Part shown: piece after piece, positions 55,940 to 64,000 of the stretch | Layout of the letters: each line of letters opens with the position of its first letter | Position numbering within the stretch: position 1 is the first letter of the stretch | NCBI RefSeq assembly: GCF_016411825.1 | Contig: NZ_JAEKMH010000004.1 | Location: 372,001-436,000 of the forward strand | DNA length: 64,000 nucleotides | Reading direction: 5' to 3' | From: Devosia sediminis | Lineage (GTDB): Bacteria > Pseudomonadota > Alphaproteobacteria > Rhizobiales > Devosiaceae | Made by a program: the position numbers and the translations under genes | Notes under the pieces: model-generated | The model's database searches: none | What the model was told of the DNA's origin: nothing | What the model saw: the letters and a program-made list of their open reading frames with translations, nothing else

Positions 55940-57801
55940 CAGCTCGCCTTGCGCACGGTGCCGCGTCTGATGACCGCTAGCAGAAGGGTAATTGCTGCCG
56001 GAGTCATGCCATCCATCGCCTGCGCCTGCGCGATTGTCTGCGGACGCTGCTGGCTGAGCTTCTGACGCAGTTCCATGGAAAGCCCGGGAATGGCGACGTA
56101 GTCAATGTCATCGGGAATCGAACGTTGTTCGTCGCGACGGACGCTCTCGATATCCGCCTTCTGGCGATCGAGATAGACCGCATACTGCGCGTCGATGGCC
56201 ACCTGTTCCAGAATGGAGGGCGCGATATCCGCCACTTCCGGCCACAGACGTGTCAGGTCATCCGCCTCAATATCCGGATAAGAAAGAAGCTCGAATGCAC
56301 TACGGCGCTTGCCGTCCTCATTGACGGTGAGACCAGCCCTGCGTGCTTCGCTAGGCGATGCGGAGAGGGTGCCCAGCAGTATCCGCCCGGCCTTCAGCGC
56401 ATCGGATTTTCTGCGGTAGACCGCCTCCCTCTTCTCGCCGACCAGACCCTTGTCCAAGCCAAGATCGGTGAGTCGCTGGTCTGCATTGTCGGCACGCAGG
56501 TGCAGGCGGAACTCCGCGCGCGACGTGAACATGCGATAAGGTTCGCTCACGCCGCGGGTCACCAGGTCATCGATCATGACGCCGAGATAGCTCTCGGTGC
56601 GCGAAAGGATCATCGGTTCGGCGCACTTCGAGGCCAGCGCCGCATTGGCGCCAGCCAGAAGACCCTGCGCCCCCGCCTCTTCATAACCCGTCGTGCCATT
56701 GATCTGGCCAGCCAGGTAGAGGCCGGGTTGCTTCTTGACCTCGAGGGTCGGCCGGAGTTCCCGCGGATCGACATAATCGTATTCGATCGCGTAGCCCGGG
56801 CGGATGATCTCGACCTGCTCAAGGCCGGGCATGGAACGGAGGAAGGCCTCCTGCACGTCAGCAGGAAGCGACGTCGACAAGCCGTTCGGATAGACAGTGC
56901 TGTCATCCAACCCTTCAGGCTCCAGAAAAATCTGGTGGCTGTTGCGATCGGCGAAGCGGACGATCTTGTCCTCGATCGATGGACAATAGCGCGGCCCGCG
57001 CGATTGGATACGCCCGGAATACATGGCCGAGCGATGGATGTTGTCGGCGATGATCTTGTGGGTTTCCGCCGTGGTGCGGGTGATATGGCAGGATATCTGG
57101 GGCGTGGTGATGGAGCTGGTCAGCGCTGAGAACGGCTCAGGCGGCGTGTCGCCTGGCTGTTCCTCAAGAACAGAATAGTCAATGCTCTTGCCTTCAAGGC
57201 GCGCCGGCGTCCCGGTCTTCAGGCGCCCGAGCGCCAGGCCGAGATTTTCGAGGCGGGTCGAGAGGCCGAGCACCGGCTTCTCACCCAAGCGCCCGGCTGG
57301 TGTGGTTTCTTCACCGCGGTGAATGAGGCCGCGCAGGAACGTGCCTGTCGTCAGCACCACGGCCTTCGTACCGTAGCGACGGCCATCGAGCAGACGGACG
57401 GCGGAGACGACGCCATTGGTGACTTCGATATCGTCAACTTCGCCCTCGATGACTTCGAGGTTCGGCTGGGTGACAATCGCGGCCTGCATGGCTTCGCGGT
57501 AGAGCTTGCGATCGGCCTGGGCACGCGGCCCGCGCACGGCCGGACCCTTGCGCCGGTTGAGCACACGGAACTGGATGCCAGCCTGGTCGGCGACGTGTCC
57601 CATCAACCCGTCCATCGCGTCGATTTCGCGGACGAGATGACCCTTGCCCAATCCGCCGATAGCAGGATTGCAGCTCATCTCACCAATGGTAGCGAAGCGA
57701 TGGGTGATCAACGCCGTTGGAACGCCTAGCCGGGCCGAAGCCGCAGCGGCCTCCGAGCCGGCATGGCCCCCGCCGACAACAATGACGGCATAGTCAGTCA
57801 T
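55939..57801 (-). CDS. mnmG: tRNA uridine-5-carboxymethylaminomethyl modification enzyme MnmG
   Basis: The 620-residue FAD enzyme works with MnmE to modify U34 of certain tRNAs. It has the FAD motif [19 protein letters not shown], the [15 protein letters not shown] cysteine region, and [14 protein letters not shown]. Length is normal. The ATG at 57801 gives [12 protein letters not shown]. The frame continues 32 codons upstream through parS-containing DNA, which is excluded. RsmG overlaps its stop. Confidence 0.97.
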   Translation of the reverse strand: MTDYAVIVVGGGHAGSEAAAASARLGVPTALITHRFATIGEMSCNPAIGGLGKGHLVREIDAMDGLMGHVADQAGIQFRVLNRRKGPAVRGPRAQADRKLYREAMQAAIVTQPNLEVIEGEVDDIEVTNGVVSAVRLLDGRRYGTKAVVLTTGTFLRGLIHRGEETTPAGRLGEKPVLGLSTRLENLGLALGRLKTGTPARLEGKSIDYSVLEEQPGDTPPEPFSALTSSITTPQISCHITRTTAETHKIIADNIHRSAMYSGRIQSRGPRYCPSIEDKIVRFADRNSHQIFLEPEGLDDSTVYPNGLSTSLPADVQEAFLRSMPGLEQVEIIRPGYAIEYDYVDPRELRPTLEVKKQPGLYLAGQINGTTGYEEAGAQGLLAGANAALASKCAEPMILSRTESYLGVMIDDLVTRGVSEPYRMFTSRAEFRLHLRADNADQRLTDLGLDKGLVGEKREAVYRRKSDALKAGRILLGTLSASPSEARRAGLTVNEDGKRRSAFELLSYPDIEADDLTRLWPEVADIAPSILEQVAIDAQYAVYLDRQKADIESVRRDEQRSIPDDIDYVAIPGLSMELRQKLSQQRPQTIAQAQAMDGMTPAAITLLLAVIRRGTVRKAS

Positions 57802-57834
57802 GGCAATTTCTCCAAGGCGCCTGACATAGGCCAA

Positions 57835-57850
57835 TGTTTCACGTGAATCA
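57835..57850. other. parS site between mnmE and mnmG, first of two
   Basis: TGTTTCACGTGAATCA, one mismatch from consensus, in the 105-bp intergenic gap. Confidence 0.75.
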
Positions 57851-57880
57851 ATTGTCTTCGCCGTGTGGATCGACGCCGAA

Positions 57881-57896
57881 TGTTTCACGTGAATCA
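57881..57896. other. parS site between mnmE and mnmG, second of two
   Basis: TGTTTCACGTGAATCA, identical to the site 46 bp to the left. The close pair in non-coding DNA suggests a primary ParB loading spot. Confidence 0.8.
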
Positions 57897-57906
57897 CTTT
57901 CGCCCG

Positions 57907-59199
57907 TCACTTGCCGATACAGAAACTCGCAAAAAGTCGGTCGAGCACGCGCTCGGCATCAATGCGACCAATGAGTCGTTCCAAGGCCGCTGAAGTGTGC
58001 CGCAGACTTTCAGCCGCCAGCTCCCAATCACCGAAGGCGCGCTTCGTTTCATCCAGGCCAGCCAGGGCCGCCGTGAGTGCGTCCCTATCTCGCGCGTGGC
58101 TCACAAGAGCGGGCTCACCACCCGCCAGGTCTTCCCCAAGACTTCGCAACCGGTTTATCACGTCATCTAGCCCGGCGCCGGTCTCGGTCGACACGACGAG
58201 GTCCTGGCCCGTAAGAGGTCCGAGATCGGCCTTGGTGGCTACAGTCAGAACGCGACCATGGGTTGCTGGCTTGGCGACGTCATCAGCATCGGGTGCTCGG
58301 AGCCAGAGAACGATGTCGGACTGAGCGATTGCCTGTTCGGCACGACGAATCCCCTCGGCCTCGGCACGGCTTTCGGTGTCGCGAAGACCGGCCAGATCGA
58401 GCAGGATGAAAAGCTGCCCGCCAATATCGAGCGGCACTTCTCGGACGTCGCGGGTAGTCCCCGCCTCGTCGGAAACGATGGCAATATCGGATTTGGCCAA
58501 GGCGTTGATCAGGCTGGATTTGCCGGCATTGGGTGCTCCCGCCAGCGCGACGCGGATACCCTCGCGCACGATCCTGCCGGAATCCACCGACGCCAGCGCC
58601 TTGCCGATCGCGTGTTCCAGGTCCTCAAGCTGAGCCTGCCAACTTACCGGCAGGTCGTCAGAAACGTCGCCTTCATCGGAAAAATCGAGGCGCGCTTCGA
58701 TTTCTGCGCGTAGATCCAGAAGGGTGTCGCGCCACTGATCGATCTCACGGCTGAGGCCGCCGTCAAACCGGGCGAGCGCCTGCTGGCGCTGCTTCTCCGT
58801 GTCTGCATTGAGAAGATCGCCCAGGCCTTCGATCTCCACGAGATTCAGCTTGCCGTTCTCGAAGGCACGCCGGGTGAACTCGCCGGCTTCAGCCAGGCGC
58901 AGTCCTAACGCCCTAAGGTCGTTGAGAATTGCTTTTACGCCAGCCGAAGACCCATGCACCTGGAGTTCGGCACAGTCTTCACCGGTGAAGCTGTTCGGGG
59001 CGGGAAAGTAGGCCACGAGGCCCTGATCGAGGCGCCTAGAATGGCCGATATGGCGAAGGCTCATATGACGCGGTCGGGGAATACCGCCAGCAACGGCGTC
59101 TAAAGCGGTCCGGACCAGCGGCCCGGACAGGCGTATAACCGCCACTCCCGCCGGCAGGGTGCCGGAGGACAGTGCCATGATCGTGTCGCCTGACCGCAT
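57907..59199 (-). CDS. mnmE: tRNA modification GTPase MnmE
   Basis: The 430-residue protein partners MnmG. The N-terminal tetrahydrofolate domain starts SGTLPAGVAVIRLSG. The central G domain has GAPNAGKSSLINAL and DEAGTTRD, and the C-terminal helix ends in FCIGK with the conserved cysteine. Length is slightly below E. coli MnmE. The ATG at 59199 follows the rho stop by nine bases. Confidence 0.96.
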   Translation of the reverse strand: MRSGDTIMALSSGTLPAGVAVIRLSGPLVRTALDAVAGGIPRPRHMSLRHIGHSRRLDQGLVAYFPAPNSFTGEDCAELQVHGSSAGVKAILNDLRALGLRLAEAGEFTRRAFENGKLNLVEIEGLGDLLNADTEKQRQQALARFDGGLSREIDQWRDTLLDLRAEIEARLDFSDEGDVSDDLPVSWQAQLEDLEHAIGKALASVDSGRIVREGIRVALAGAPNAGKSSLINALAKSDIAIVSDEAGTTRDVREVPLDIGGQLFILLDLAGLRDTESRAEAEGIRRAEQAIAQSDIVLWLRAPDADDVAKPATHGRVLTVATKADLGPLTGQDLVVSTETGAGLDDVINRLRSLGEDLAGGEPALVSHARDRDALTAALAGLDETKRAFGDWELAAESLRHTSAALERLIGRIDAERVLDRLFASFCIGK

Positions 59200-59208
59200 G
59201 GCGGCCGG

Positions 59209-60474
59209 CTAGGTGTTCATCGAGTCGAAGAAATCGGAATTCGTCTTGGTCTGGCGGACCTTGTCGGTGAGGAATTCCATGGCGTCGATCGTGCCCATCG
59301 GATTGAGAATGCGGCGGAGCACATACATCTTCCGGAGGATATCGGGCTCGACCAGCAACTCTTCCTTGCGGGTACCGGACTTGTTGATGTCGATGGCCGG
59401 GAAGACGCGCTTGTCGGCAACCTTGCGGTCGAGCACGATTTCCGAGTTACCCGTGCCCTTGAATTCTTCGAAGATCACTTCGTCCATGCGGCTGCCGGTA
59501 TCGATCAGTGCCGTGGAAATAATCGTCAACGAACCGCCATCTTCGATATTACGCGCGGCACCGAAGAAGCGCTTCGGGCGCTGCAAGGCATTGGCGTCGA
59601 CGCCGCCGGTCAGCACCTTGCCAGAGCTCGGTACGACCGTGTTGTACGCGCGTCCGAGACGGGTGATGGAGTCGAGCAGGATGACGACATCGCGTTTGTG
59701 TTCCACCAGACGCTTGGCCTTTTCGATCACCATTTCGGCGACCTGGACGTGGCGGGAGGCCGGCTCGTCGAAGGTAGAGGAGATGACTTCGCCACGCACC
59801 GAGCGCTGCATGTCGGTCACTTCTTCCGGGCGCTCGTCGATCAGGAGCACGATGAGGTAGCATTCGGGATGATTGGTGGCGATCGATTGTGCGATATTTT
59901 GTAACAATACGGTCTTACCAGTACGCGGCGGAGCAACGATCAGGGCGCGCTGTCCCTTGCCCAGTGGCGCCACGAGATCGAGGAGGCGAGCCGAGCGATC
60001 CTTGATGGTGGGATCGGGCAGCTCCATGCGAAGCCGCTCTTCGGGATAAAGTGGGGTGAGGTTGTCGAAGTTCACCTTGTGGCGGACGGCCTCGGGATCT
60101 TCGAAATTGATGGTCGAAACCTTGAGAAGGGCGAAATAGCGCTCGCCTTCCTTGGGAGAGCGGATTTCGCCCTCGACCGTATCGCCCGTGCGAAGGCCAA
60201 AGCGGCGGATCTGGCTGGGGCTGACATAGATGTCGTCGGGGCCGGGAAGATAGTTCGCATCGGGCGAGCGCAGGAAGCCGAACCCGTCGGGGAGCACCTC
60301 GACCACGCCTTCGCCAACGATGTTGATGTCCTGGGCTGCCAATTCCTTGAGAATGGCGAACATCAACTCCTGCTTGCGCATGGTCGACGCGTTTTCGACC
60401 TCGAGTTCCTCGGCGAATGCCAAGAGTTCAGCCGGGGATTTGGCCTTGAGCTCACTGAGCTTGATATTCTGCAT
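59209..60474 (-). CDS. rho: Transcription termination factor Rho
   Basis: The 421-residue hexameric RNA helicase ends untranslated transcripts. It has the N-terminal Rho domain ([21 protein letters not shown]), the RNP motif DGFGFLRSP, Walker [11 protein letters not shown], and the [15 protein letters not shown] motif with R-loop residues beyond. Length is normal. The ATG at 60474 is chosen by homology; the 32 preceding in-frame residues are not family-like. Its 212-bp upstream gap holds a parS-like site. Confidence 0.97.
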   Translation of the reverse strand: MQNIKLSELKAKSPAELLAFAEELEVENASTMRKQELMFAILKELAAQDINIVGEGVVEVLPDGFGFLRSPDANYLPGPDDIYVSPSQIRRFGLRTGDTVEGEIRSPKEGERYFALLKVSTINFEDPEAVRHKVNFDNLTPLYPEERLRMELPDPTIKDRSARLLDLVAPLGKGQRALIVAPPRTGKTVLLQNIAQSIATNHPECYLIVLLIDERPEEVTDMQRSVRGEVISSTFDEPASRHVQVAEMVIEKAKRLVEHKRDVVILLDSITRLGRAYNTVVPSSGKVLTGGVDANALQRPKRFFGAARNIEDGGSLTIISTALIDTGSRMDEVIFEEFKGTGNSEIVLDRKVADKRVFPAIDINKSGTRKEELLVEPDILRKMYVLRRILNPMGTIDAMEFLTDKVRQTKTNSDFFDSMNT

Positions 60475-60655
60475 GTATGCGAAACGACCCTTGAGGGATA
60501 TCGGTAAGACTGGACAGTCACAAAGGAAGGGGAAGTTCGGCACCCGCGCAGCAACCGGGCGGTCGCGCAATCAGGGGATGCCGTTGCATTCATTTAGCCT
60601 GATCCGGCCGCAGTTTCAAGACTTCCTGCCGGACGCGAATCAAAATCGCCGGACC

Positions 60656-60671
60656 GGATTCACGTGAAACG
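60656..60671. other. parS-like site upstream of rho
   Basis: GGATTCACGTGAAACG reads CGTTTCACGTGAATCC on the other strand. It keeps the GTTTCACGTGAA core and differs at three positions. It lies in the hemJ-rho gap, 1.7 kb from the inferred origin. Confidence 0.5.
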
Positions 60672-60686
60672 CAGCGGACGAGTAAG

Positions 60687-61115
60687 CTAGAACGGCTTCA
60701 CGATCACCGCGATGACAATGACGATGGCGATGACGAAGGGAATTTCGTTGATCGCCCGGAAGAACTTGTGGCTCCTCGTGTTCCGATCCTGCTGGAAGGC
60801 GCGCAACAGCGACCCGTAAAGCCCATGTACACCGCTGAGGGCAATGACCATCACCGCCTTGAGCCACATCCAGCCTTGGGAAAAATCGACAATGCCGAAA
60901 CCGAAGGCTAGCCAGAGCCCGAAGATCCAGGTCGCGATCATGGCCGGGGTCATGATGCCCCGATAAAGCCGGCGCTCCATGACCTTGAAGGTTTCAGACT
61001 TCTCCGAGCCGACCGCGCAATCGGCGTGGTAGACGAAGAGGCGCGGCAGATACATCATCCCGGCCATCCAGGCGATGACCGAGATGACATGCAGCGCCTT
61101 GACCCATTCATACAT
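60687..61115 (-). CDS. hemJ: Protoporphyrinogen IX oxidase HemJ
   Basis: The 142-residue, four-helix membrane protein oxidises protoporphyrinogen IX in most bacteria lacking HemG and HemY. It has the conserved histidine in KALHVISVIAWMAGMMYLPRL and the lysine in WMWLKAVMVIAL. Length is normal. It lies 29 bp after hemE, forming a haem-synthesis pair next to the origin. Confidence 0.93.
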   Translation of the reverse strand: MYEWVKALHVISVIAWMAGMMYLPRLFVYHADCAVGSEKSETFKVMERRLYRGIMTPAMIATWIFGLWLAFGFGIVDFSQGWMWLKAVMVIALSGVHGLYGSLLRAFQQDRNTRSHKFFRAINEIPFVIAIVIVIAVIVKPF

Positions 61116-61144
61116 GGCGAACTCCTCAACAGTTCGGTGGCGAA

Positions 61145-62179
61145 TTAGCCGTTCTTGACCAGGTCGATTAGGCGCTCGACATGGGCAATCGGGGTTTCCG
61201 GCACGATGCCATGCCCCAGATTGAAAATATGCGGGCGGTCGGCAAAAGCCTCGATGATGGCACGCGCCTGGCTTTCCATGGCGTCGCCACCCACGACCAG
61301 CCGCAGCGGATCGAGATTGCCCTGCACGGGAAGGCTCGCCGGCAGCGCATCTCGCACGAAGTCCAGCGGGGTGGCGAAATCCACGCCCAGCGCATTGACC
61401 CCGGTCGTCGCCGCATACCGCCGGAGGTTCCCGGCCGCGCCGCGCGGAAAACCGATGATCGGCGCATTGGGCACGCGCTGGCGCAAACCCTCGACGATAC
61501 GCCGGTTGGGCTCCATCACGTTCCGGGCAAAGCTTGCATCGTCGAGATTGAGCGCCCAGCTCTCAAAGAGCTGCACGACGTCGGCACCCGCCTCGAACTG
61601 GGCGGCAAGGTAGGTGATCGAGGTTTCAACCAGCACATCCATGAGCCGGTCGAAAGCAGCGGGATGCTCGAGCGCGAATTTCCGGGCCACCCACTGGTCG
61701 GGCGAGCCGCGGCCGCCCAGCATATAGGTCGCCACGGTCCAGGGAGCGCCGCAAAAGCCGATCAGCGTCTTGTCGGCAGGCAGTTGAGCGCGAAGTCGCC
61801 TGACCGTCTCCAGTACCGGCGCCAGATGCGCCATGGCCCTTTCGGGTTGAAGCCCCACGACGCCCTTCTCATCCAAAGCCTCGAGCAGCGGGCCTTCGCC
61901 GGTGGCAAAACGCACTTGCTGACCCAGGGCGTCGGGAATGACGAGAATGTCGGAAAAGAGAATAGCTGCGTCGAGGTCGAAGCGGCGCAGCGGCTGCAGC
62001 GTCACTTCCACGGCAAGATCGGGCGTATAGCAGAGTTCGAGGAAGTCCCTGGCCTGGGTCCGGGTCTGGCGATACTCGGGCAGATAGCGTCCGGCCTGAC
62101 GCATGATCCAGATCGGGGGGCGCTCTTGCCGCTGTCCAAGGACAGTGGCGAGCAATTTCCTGTCGGTCACCGGAGCCAT
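61145..62179 (-). CDS. hemE: Uroporphyrinogen decarboxylase
   Basis: The 344-residue enzyme converts uroporphyrinogen III to coproporphyrinogen III. It has the signature PPIWIMRQAGRYLPEY near the N-terminus and GFCGAPWTVATYML in the barrel. Length is normal. It borders the origin on its left in Caulobacter and in many Hyphomicrobiales. Transcription points away from that region. Confidence 0.97.
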   Translation of the reverse strand: MAPVTDRKLLATVLGQRQERPPIWIMRQAGRYLPEYRQTRTQARDFLELCYTPDLAVEVTLQPLRRFDLDAAILFSDILVIPDALGQQVRFATGEGPLLEALDEKGVVGLQPERAMAHLAPVLETVRRLRAQLPADKTLIGFCGAPWTVATYMLGGRGSPDQWVARKFALEHPAAFDRLMDVLVETSITYLAAQFEAGADVVQLFESWALNLDDASFARNVMEPNRRIVEGLRQRVPNAPIIGFPRGAAGNLRRYAATTGVNALGVDFATPLDFVRDALPASLPVQGNLDPLRLVVGGDAMESQARAIIEAFADRPHIFNLGHGIVPETPIAHVERLIDLVKNG

Positions 62180-62367
62180 GCGTTCATCCCTTCAAAACCC
62201 GATAAAGAGTCTTTCTTAGCTTCGCTTCTTTATCTTTATGGCGGTGTTTAGCTGGAATTCAGCGTCACCCACAATCTCGGCCTTCGGTGACACTTGCGCG
62301 CAGGCGGAAGTTAACGAGGTGTGAACAGCTCTTAAACCTTACCCAAAGCTTAACGCCGCCACACCTC

Positions 62368-62382
62368 TTAACGAGAGGTTAA
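62368..62382. promoter_or_regulatory. CtrA box inside the origin
   Basis: TTAACGAGAGGTTAA is an exact TTAA-N7-TTAA site. In Caulobacter CtrA binding at the origin blocks initiation in swarmer cells. The same control is inferred here from sequence and location. Confidence 0.6.
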
Positions 62383-62388
62383 TCCGCC

Positions 62389-62413
62389 GACTCCCGAGTC
62401 AACGATTCGATTC
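62389..62413. promoter_or_regulatory. Cluster of four GANTC methylation sites
   Basis: GACTC (62389-62393), GAGTC (62396-62400), GATTC (62404-62408) and GATTC (62409-62413) lie within 25 bp. GANTC is the target of the cell-cycle methyltransferase CcrM. The cluster begins seven bases after the CtrA box. Confidence 0.6.
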
Positions 62414-62620
62414 AGGCTGTGGACGGGGCTGCGTATATCCCTTCCGCGCTCCGGACCGCTTTCCCCAGAGCTTTCCACCGGGCCTCGGCAGCACCCGTCG
62501 AAACCATCTGTTAACAAATTATGAGCGAGGTCGAACAAGTCCGCTCCCCTCGAAAACTTGCTCCCATTCGTCCACAGTTCGGCCTTGAGCTGGGGATGAC
62601 TGTGTGGAAAAACTCGTCCC

Positions 62621-63223
62621 ATGCTTATCCTCGCTTCCGCCAGTGCCACCCGCAAAGCCCTGCTGGACAAGGCCGGGTTGCGCTTCCTCAGCGCTGCGGC
62701 GACCATCGACGAACGTGGTCTCGAAACCGTGGCGCTCGAGGCTGGTGGCGATGCGCGGGATGTCGCTTTGCTGCTGGCGCGGCGCAAGGCCGAGGGGATT
62801 TCCGCGCTCCATCCCGGCGCCATCGTGATCGGCGCCGACCAGACCCTGGCGCTGGGGCCGGAGCTTTTGCACAAGCCATCCTCGCGCCAGGAGGCCGAGG
62901 CCCAGCTCGACCGGTTGCGCGGCAAGACCCATCGCCTCCATGCCGCCGTGACACTGGTGCGGGACGGGATCATGCTGTGGTCGGATCTGCAGACAGCCGA
63001 GCTGACGATGCGCAGCTTTTCCACCGAGGAGCGCGACCAGGTACTCGATCTCGAAGGCGGTGCCATTCTTGCCTCGGTCGGCAGTTATCGGCTCGAAGGC
63101 CCGAGCATCAGGCTCTTTGACACCGTCAGCGGCGATTATTTCACCATTCTCGGGCTGCCGCTGCTTCCTCTGCTTGCGGCATTGCGCGATATCGCACCCG
63201 AACTCCTTGAACATCAGGACTGA
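62621..63223 (+). CDS. maf: Maf-family nucleotide pyrophosphatase
   Basis: The 200-residue protein has the Maf signatures LILASASATRKALLDKAGL, the VIGADQTLAL active-site strand and DLEGGAILASVGSYRLEGPS near the end. Maf proteins hydrolyse non-canonical or modified NTPs and can delay septation. The ATG at 62621 follows the origin directly. aroE starts three bases after its stop. Confidence 0.93.
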   Translation: MLILASASATRKALLDKAGLRFLSAAATIDERGLETVALEAGGDARDVALLLARRKAEGISALHPGAIVIGADQTLALGPELLHKPSSRQEAEAQLDRLRGKTHRLHAAVTLVRDGIMLWSDLQTAELTMRSFSTEERDQVLDLEGGAILASVGSYRLEGPSIRLFDTVSGDYFTILGLPLLPLLAALRDIAPELLEHQD

Positions 63224-63226
63224 GCG

Positions 63227-64000
63227 TTGACCACCAGGGCCTTCGTCATCGGGCATCCCATCGCCCACTCCCGTTCCCCGCTGATTCACGGCACCTGGCT
63301 GGCCGAGCACGGCATCGATGGCAGCTACGAGGCCATCGACGTGGCGCCGGCCGACCTGCCGGCCTTTTTCGAGCGGCTGCGCGCCGGGGAATTTGCCGGC
63401 GGCAATGTGACCATTCCCCACAAGGAAGCGGTCTTTGCCCTGTGTGACAGCGTCGACGACCTCGCCCGCATGATCGGCGCCGTCAACACGCTTGTGGTTC
63501 GCGACGGCAAGGTGCACGGCACTAATACCGACTATCTGGGCTTTCTCGGCAATCTCGACGCCAATGCCCCTACTTGGTCGGATGGTCCCAAGGACGCCCT
63601 CATCATCGGCGCCGGTGGGGCGGCACGGGCCGTGCTTGTGGCGCTGCGGCGCCGCAATGGCGGCCAGGTCCACGTCCTCAACCGCACCCTGGCTAATGCC
63701 CAGGCGCTGATCGAGGAGATCGATGGTCCCTTCGAGGCGCACGGCTTCGAGGCCTTCGACGAATTGGCGCCGCGCATCGGCCTTGTGGTCAATACCAGCT
63801 CCATCGGCATGCATGGCACGCGGTTCGACTGGCTCGACATGGGCCTGTTGCCCAGGACTACGCTCGTAACCGACATCGTCTATACGCCACTCGAAACCCC
63901 GCTCCTGGCCGAGGCGCGCGCGCATGGCCTGCGCACCGTGGATGGCTTGGGCATGCTGCTGCACCAGGCCGTGCCCGGCTTTGCCGCCTGGTTCGGCGTC
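63227..64000 (+). CDS. aroE: Shikimate dehydrogenase, 3' end outside the window
   Basis: The frame runs to the right edge: 258 of perhaps 275-285 residues. AroE reduces 3-dehydroshikimate with NADPH in aromatic amino-acid synthesis. It has GHPIAHSRSPLIHGTWL at the start, the catalytic lysine in NVTIPHKEAV, aspartate in GTNTDYLGF, and the NADP loop IIGAGGAARAV. It begins with a TTG three bases after maf. Continuation with coaE and dnaQ would be expected. Confidence 0.93.
   Translation, partial: MTTRAFVIGHPIAHSRSPLIHGTWLAEHGIDGSYEAIDVAPADLPAFFERLRAGEFAGGNVTIPHKEAVFALCDSVDDLARMIGAVNTLVVRDGKVHGTNTDYLGFLGNLDANAPTWSDGPKDALIIGAGGAARAVLVALRRRNGGQVHVLNRTLANAQALIEEIDGPFEAHGFEAFDELAPRIGLVVNTSSIGMHGTRFDWLDMGLLPRTTLVTDIVYTPLETPLLAEARAHGLRTVDGLGMLLHQAVPGFAAWFGV

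Larger units (their letters stand above)
62180..62620. other. Chromosomal replication origin (oriC), inferred
   Basis: This 441-bp gene-free segment between hemE and maf is AT-enriched. It has DnaA-box-like 9-mers: TTTTCCACA (reverse strand, 62603-62611, one mismatch to TTATCCACA), TCGTCCACA (62568-62576), CCGTCCACA (reverse, 62418-62426) and weaker TCACCCACA (62265-62273). Six TTAA words occur, including a perfect CtrA box at 62368 and a near-match, TTAACGAGGTGTGAA, at 62311-62325. AT-rich TTAACAAATTATG at 62511-62523 could be the unwinding element. Position next to hemE matches known alphaproteobacterial origins. Confidence 0.75.

Overview
The window comes from a GC-rich alphaproteobacterium of the order Hyphomicrobiales (Rhizobiales). 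I infer a Devosia-like lineage from gene order and protein flavour; no species can be named from the sequence alone. It appears to contain the chromosome replication origin. The right end reads hemE, a 440-bp non-coding AT-enriched segment, then maf and aroE, as around the Caulobacter origin. To its left lies the rho-mnmE-mnmG-rsmG-parA-parB block with holA and leuS. ParS sites are scattered through that block. The origin segment holds DnaA-box-like 9-mers, a perfect CtrA box (TTAA-N7-TTAA) and four GANTC methylation sites within 25 bp.

Layout, left to right. 0-6 kb: accessory and stress genes (universal stress protein under an FNR-type box, inorganic pyrophosphatase, a serine beta-lactamase-like hydrolase, a cytochrome b561/MarR divergon with repeat operators, a DUF3445 haem protein, a VOC protein, a RibD-type reductase). 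6-15 kb: membrane H+-pyrophosphatase, YggT, DedA, TypA, two tandem Tat-exported ferritin-like proteins, a VOC protein and an ECF sigma factor. 15-27 kb: a PAS-PAS-GGDEF-EAL protein with a CtrA box in front, argG, a LysE exporter, rlmJ, an AT-richer UDG-fold gene, rlmN, two IalB-like secreted paralogues, thpR, a Bax-inhibitor-1 membrane protein, two acetyltransferases and DUF2794. A probable small RNA, unannotated by coding analysis, sits at about 26.6-26.72 kb. 27-34 kb: acnA, the cytochrome c maturation operon ccmABCD-ccmG, a 47-residue Flp-pilin-like peptide and an SDHAF4/DUF1674 protein. 34-43 kb: the conserved block htpX, rsmB-like, heparinase II/III-like, purH, then a flippase and leuC. 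43-50 kb: a small zincin, rimM-trmD-rplS, xthA, a cyclic-nucleotide-binding protein, a CenR-like response regulator and a YggS PLP protein. 50-64 kb: leuS, holA and the partition/origin region.

Most genes are housekeeping: translation and RNA modification (typA, rlmJ, rlmN, rsmB, rimM, trmD, rplS, leuS, mnmE, mnmG, rsmG), haem and cytochrome biogenesis (hemE, hemJ, ccm), chromosome replication and segregation (oriC, holA, parA, parB, parS), and central metabolism (acnA, leuC, argG, purH, aroE). The genes hemE to parB are transcribed away from the inferred origin, as are maf and aroE, which agrees with its position.

Intergenic DNA is rich in three families of paired-hairpin palindromes. I found no tRNA, rRNA, CRISPR array, transposase or prophage. 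No complete new multi-gene system is evident. The most unusual signals are regulatory: the CtrA/CcrM-decorated origin, a CtrA box before a c-di-GMP enzyme, the parS cluster, the small RNA with a CCTCCT terminator loop, and an isolated, compositionally foreign UDG-fold gene.
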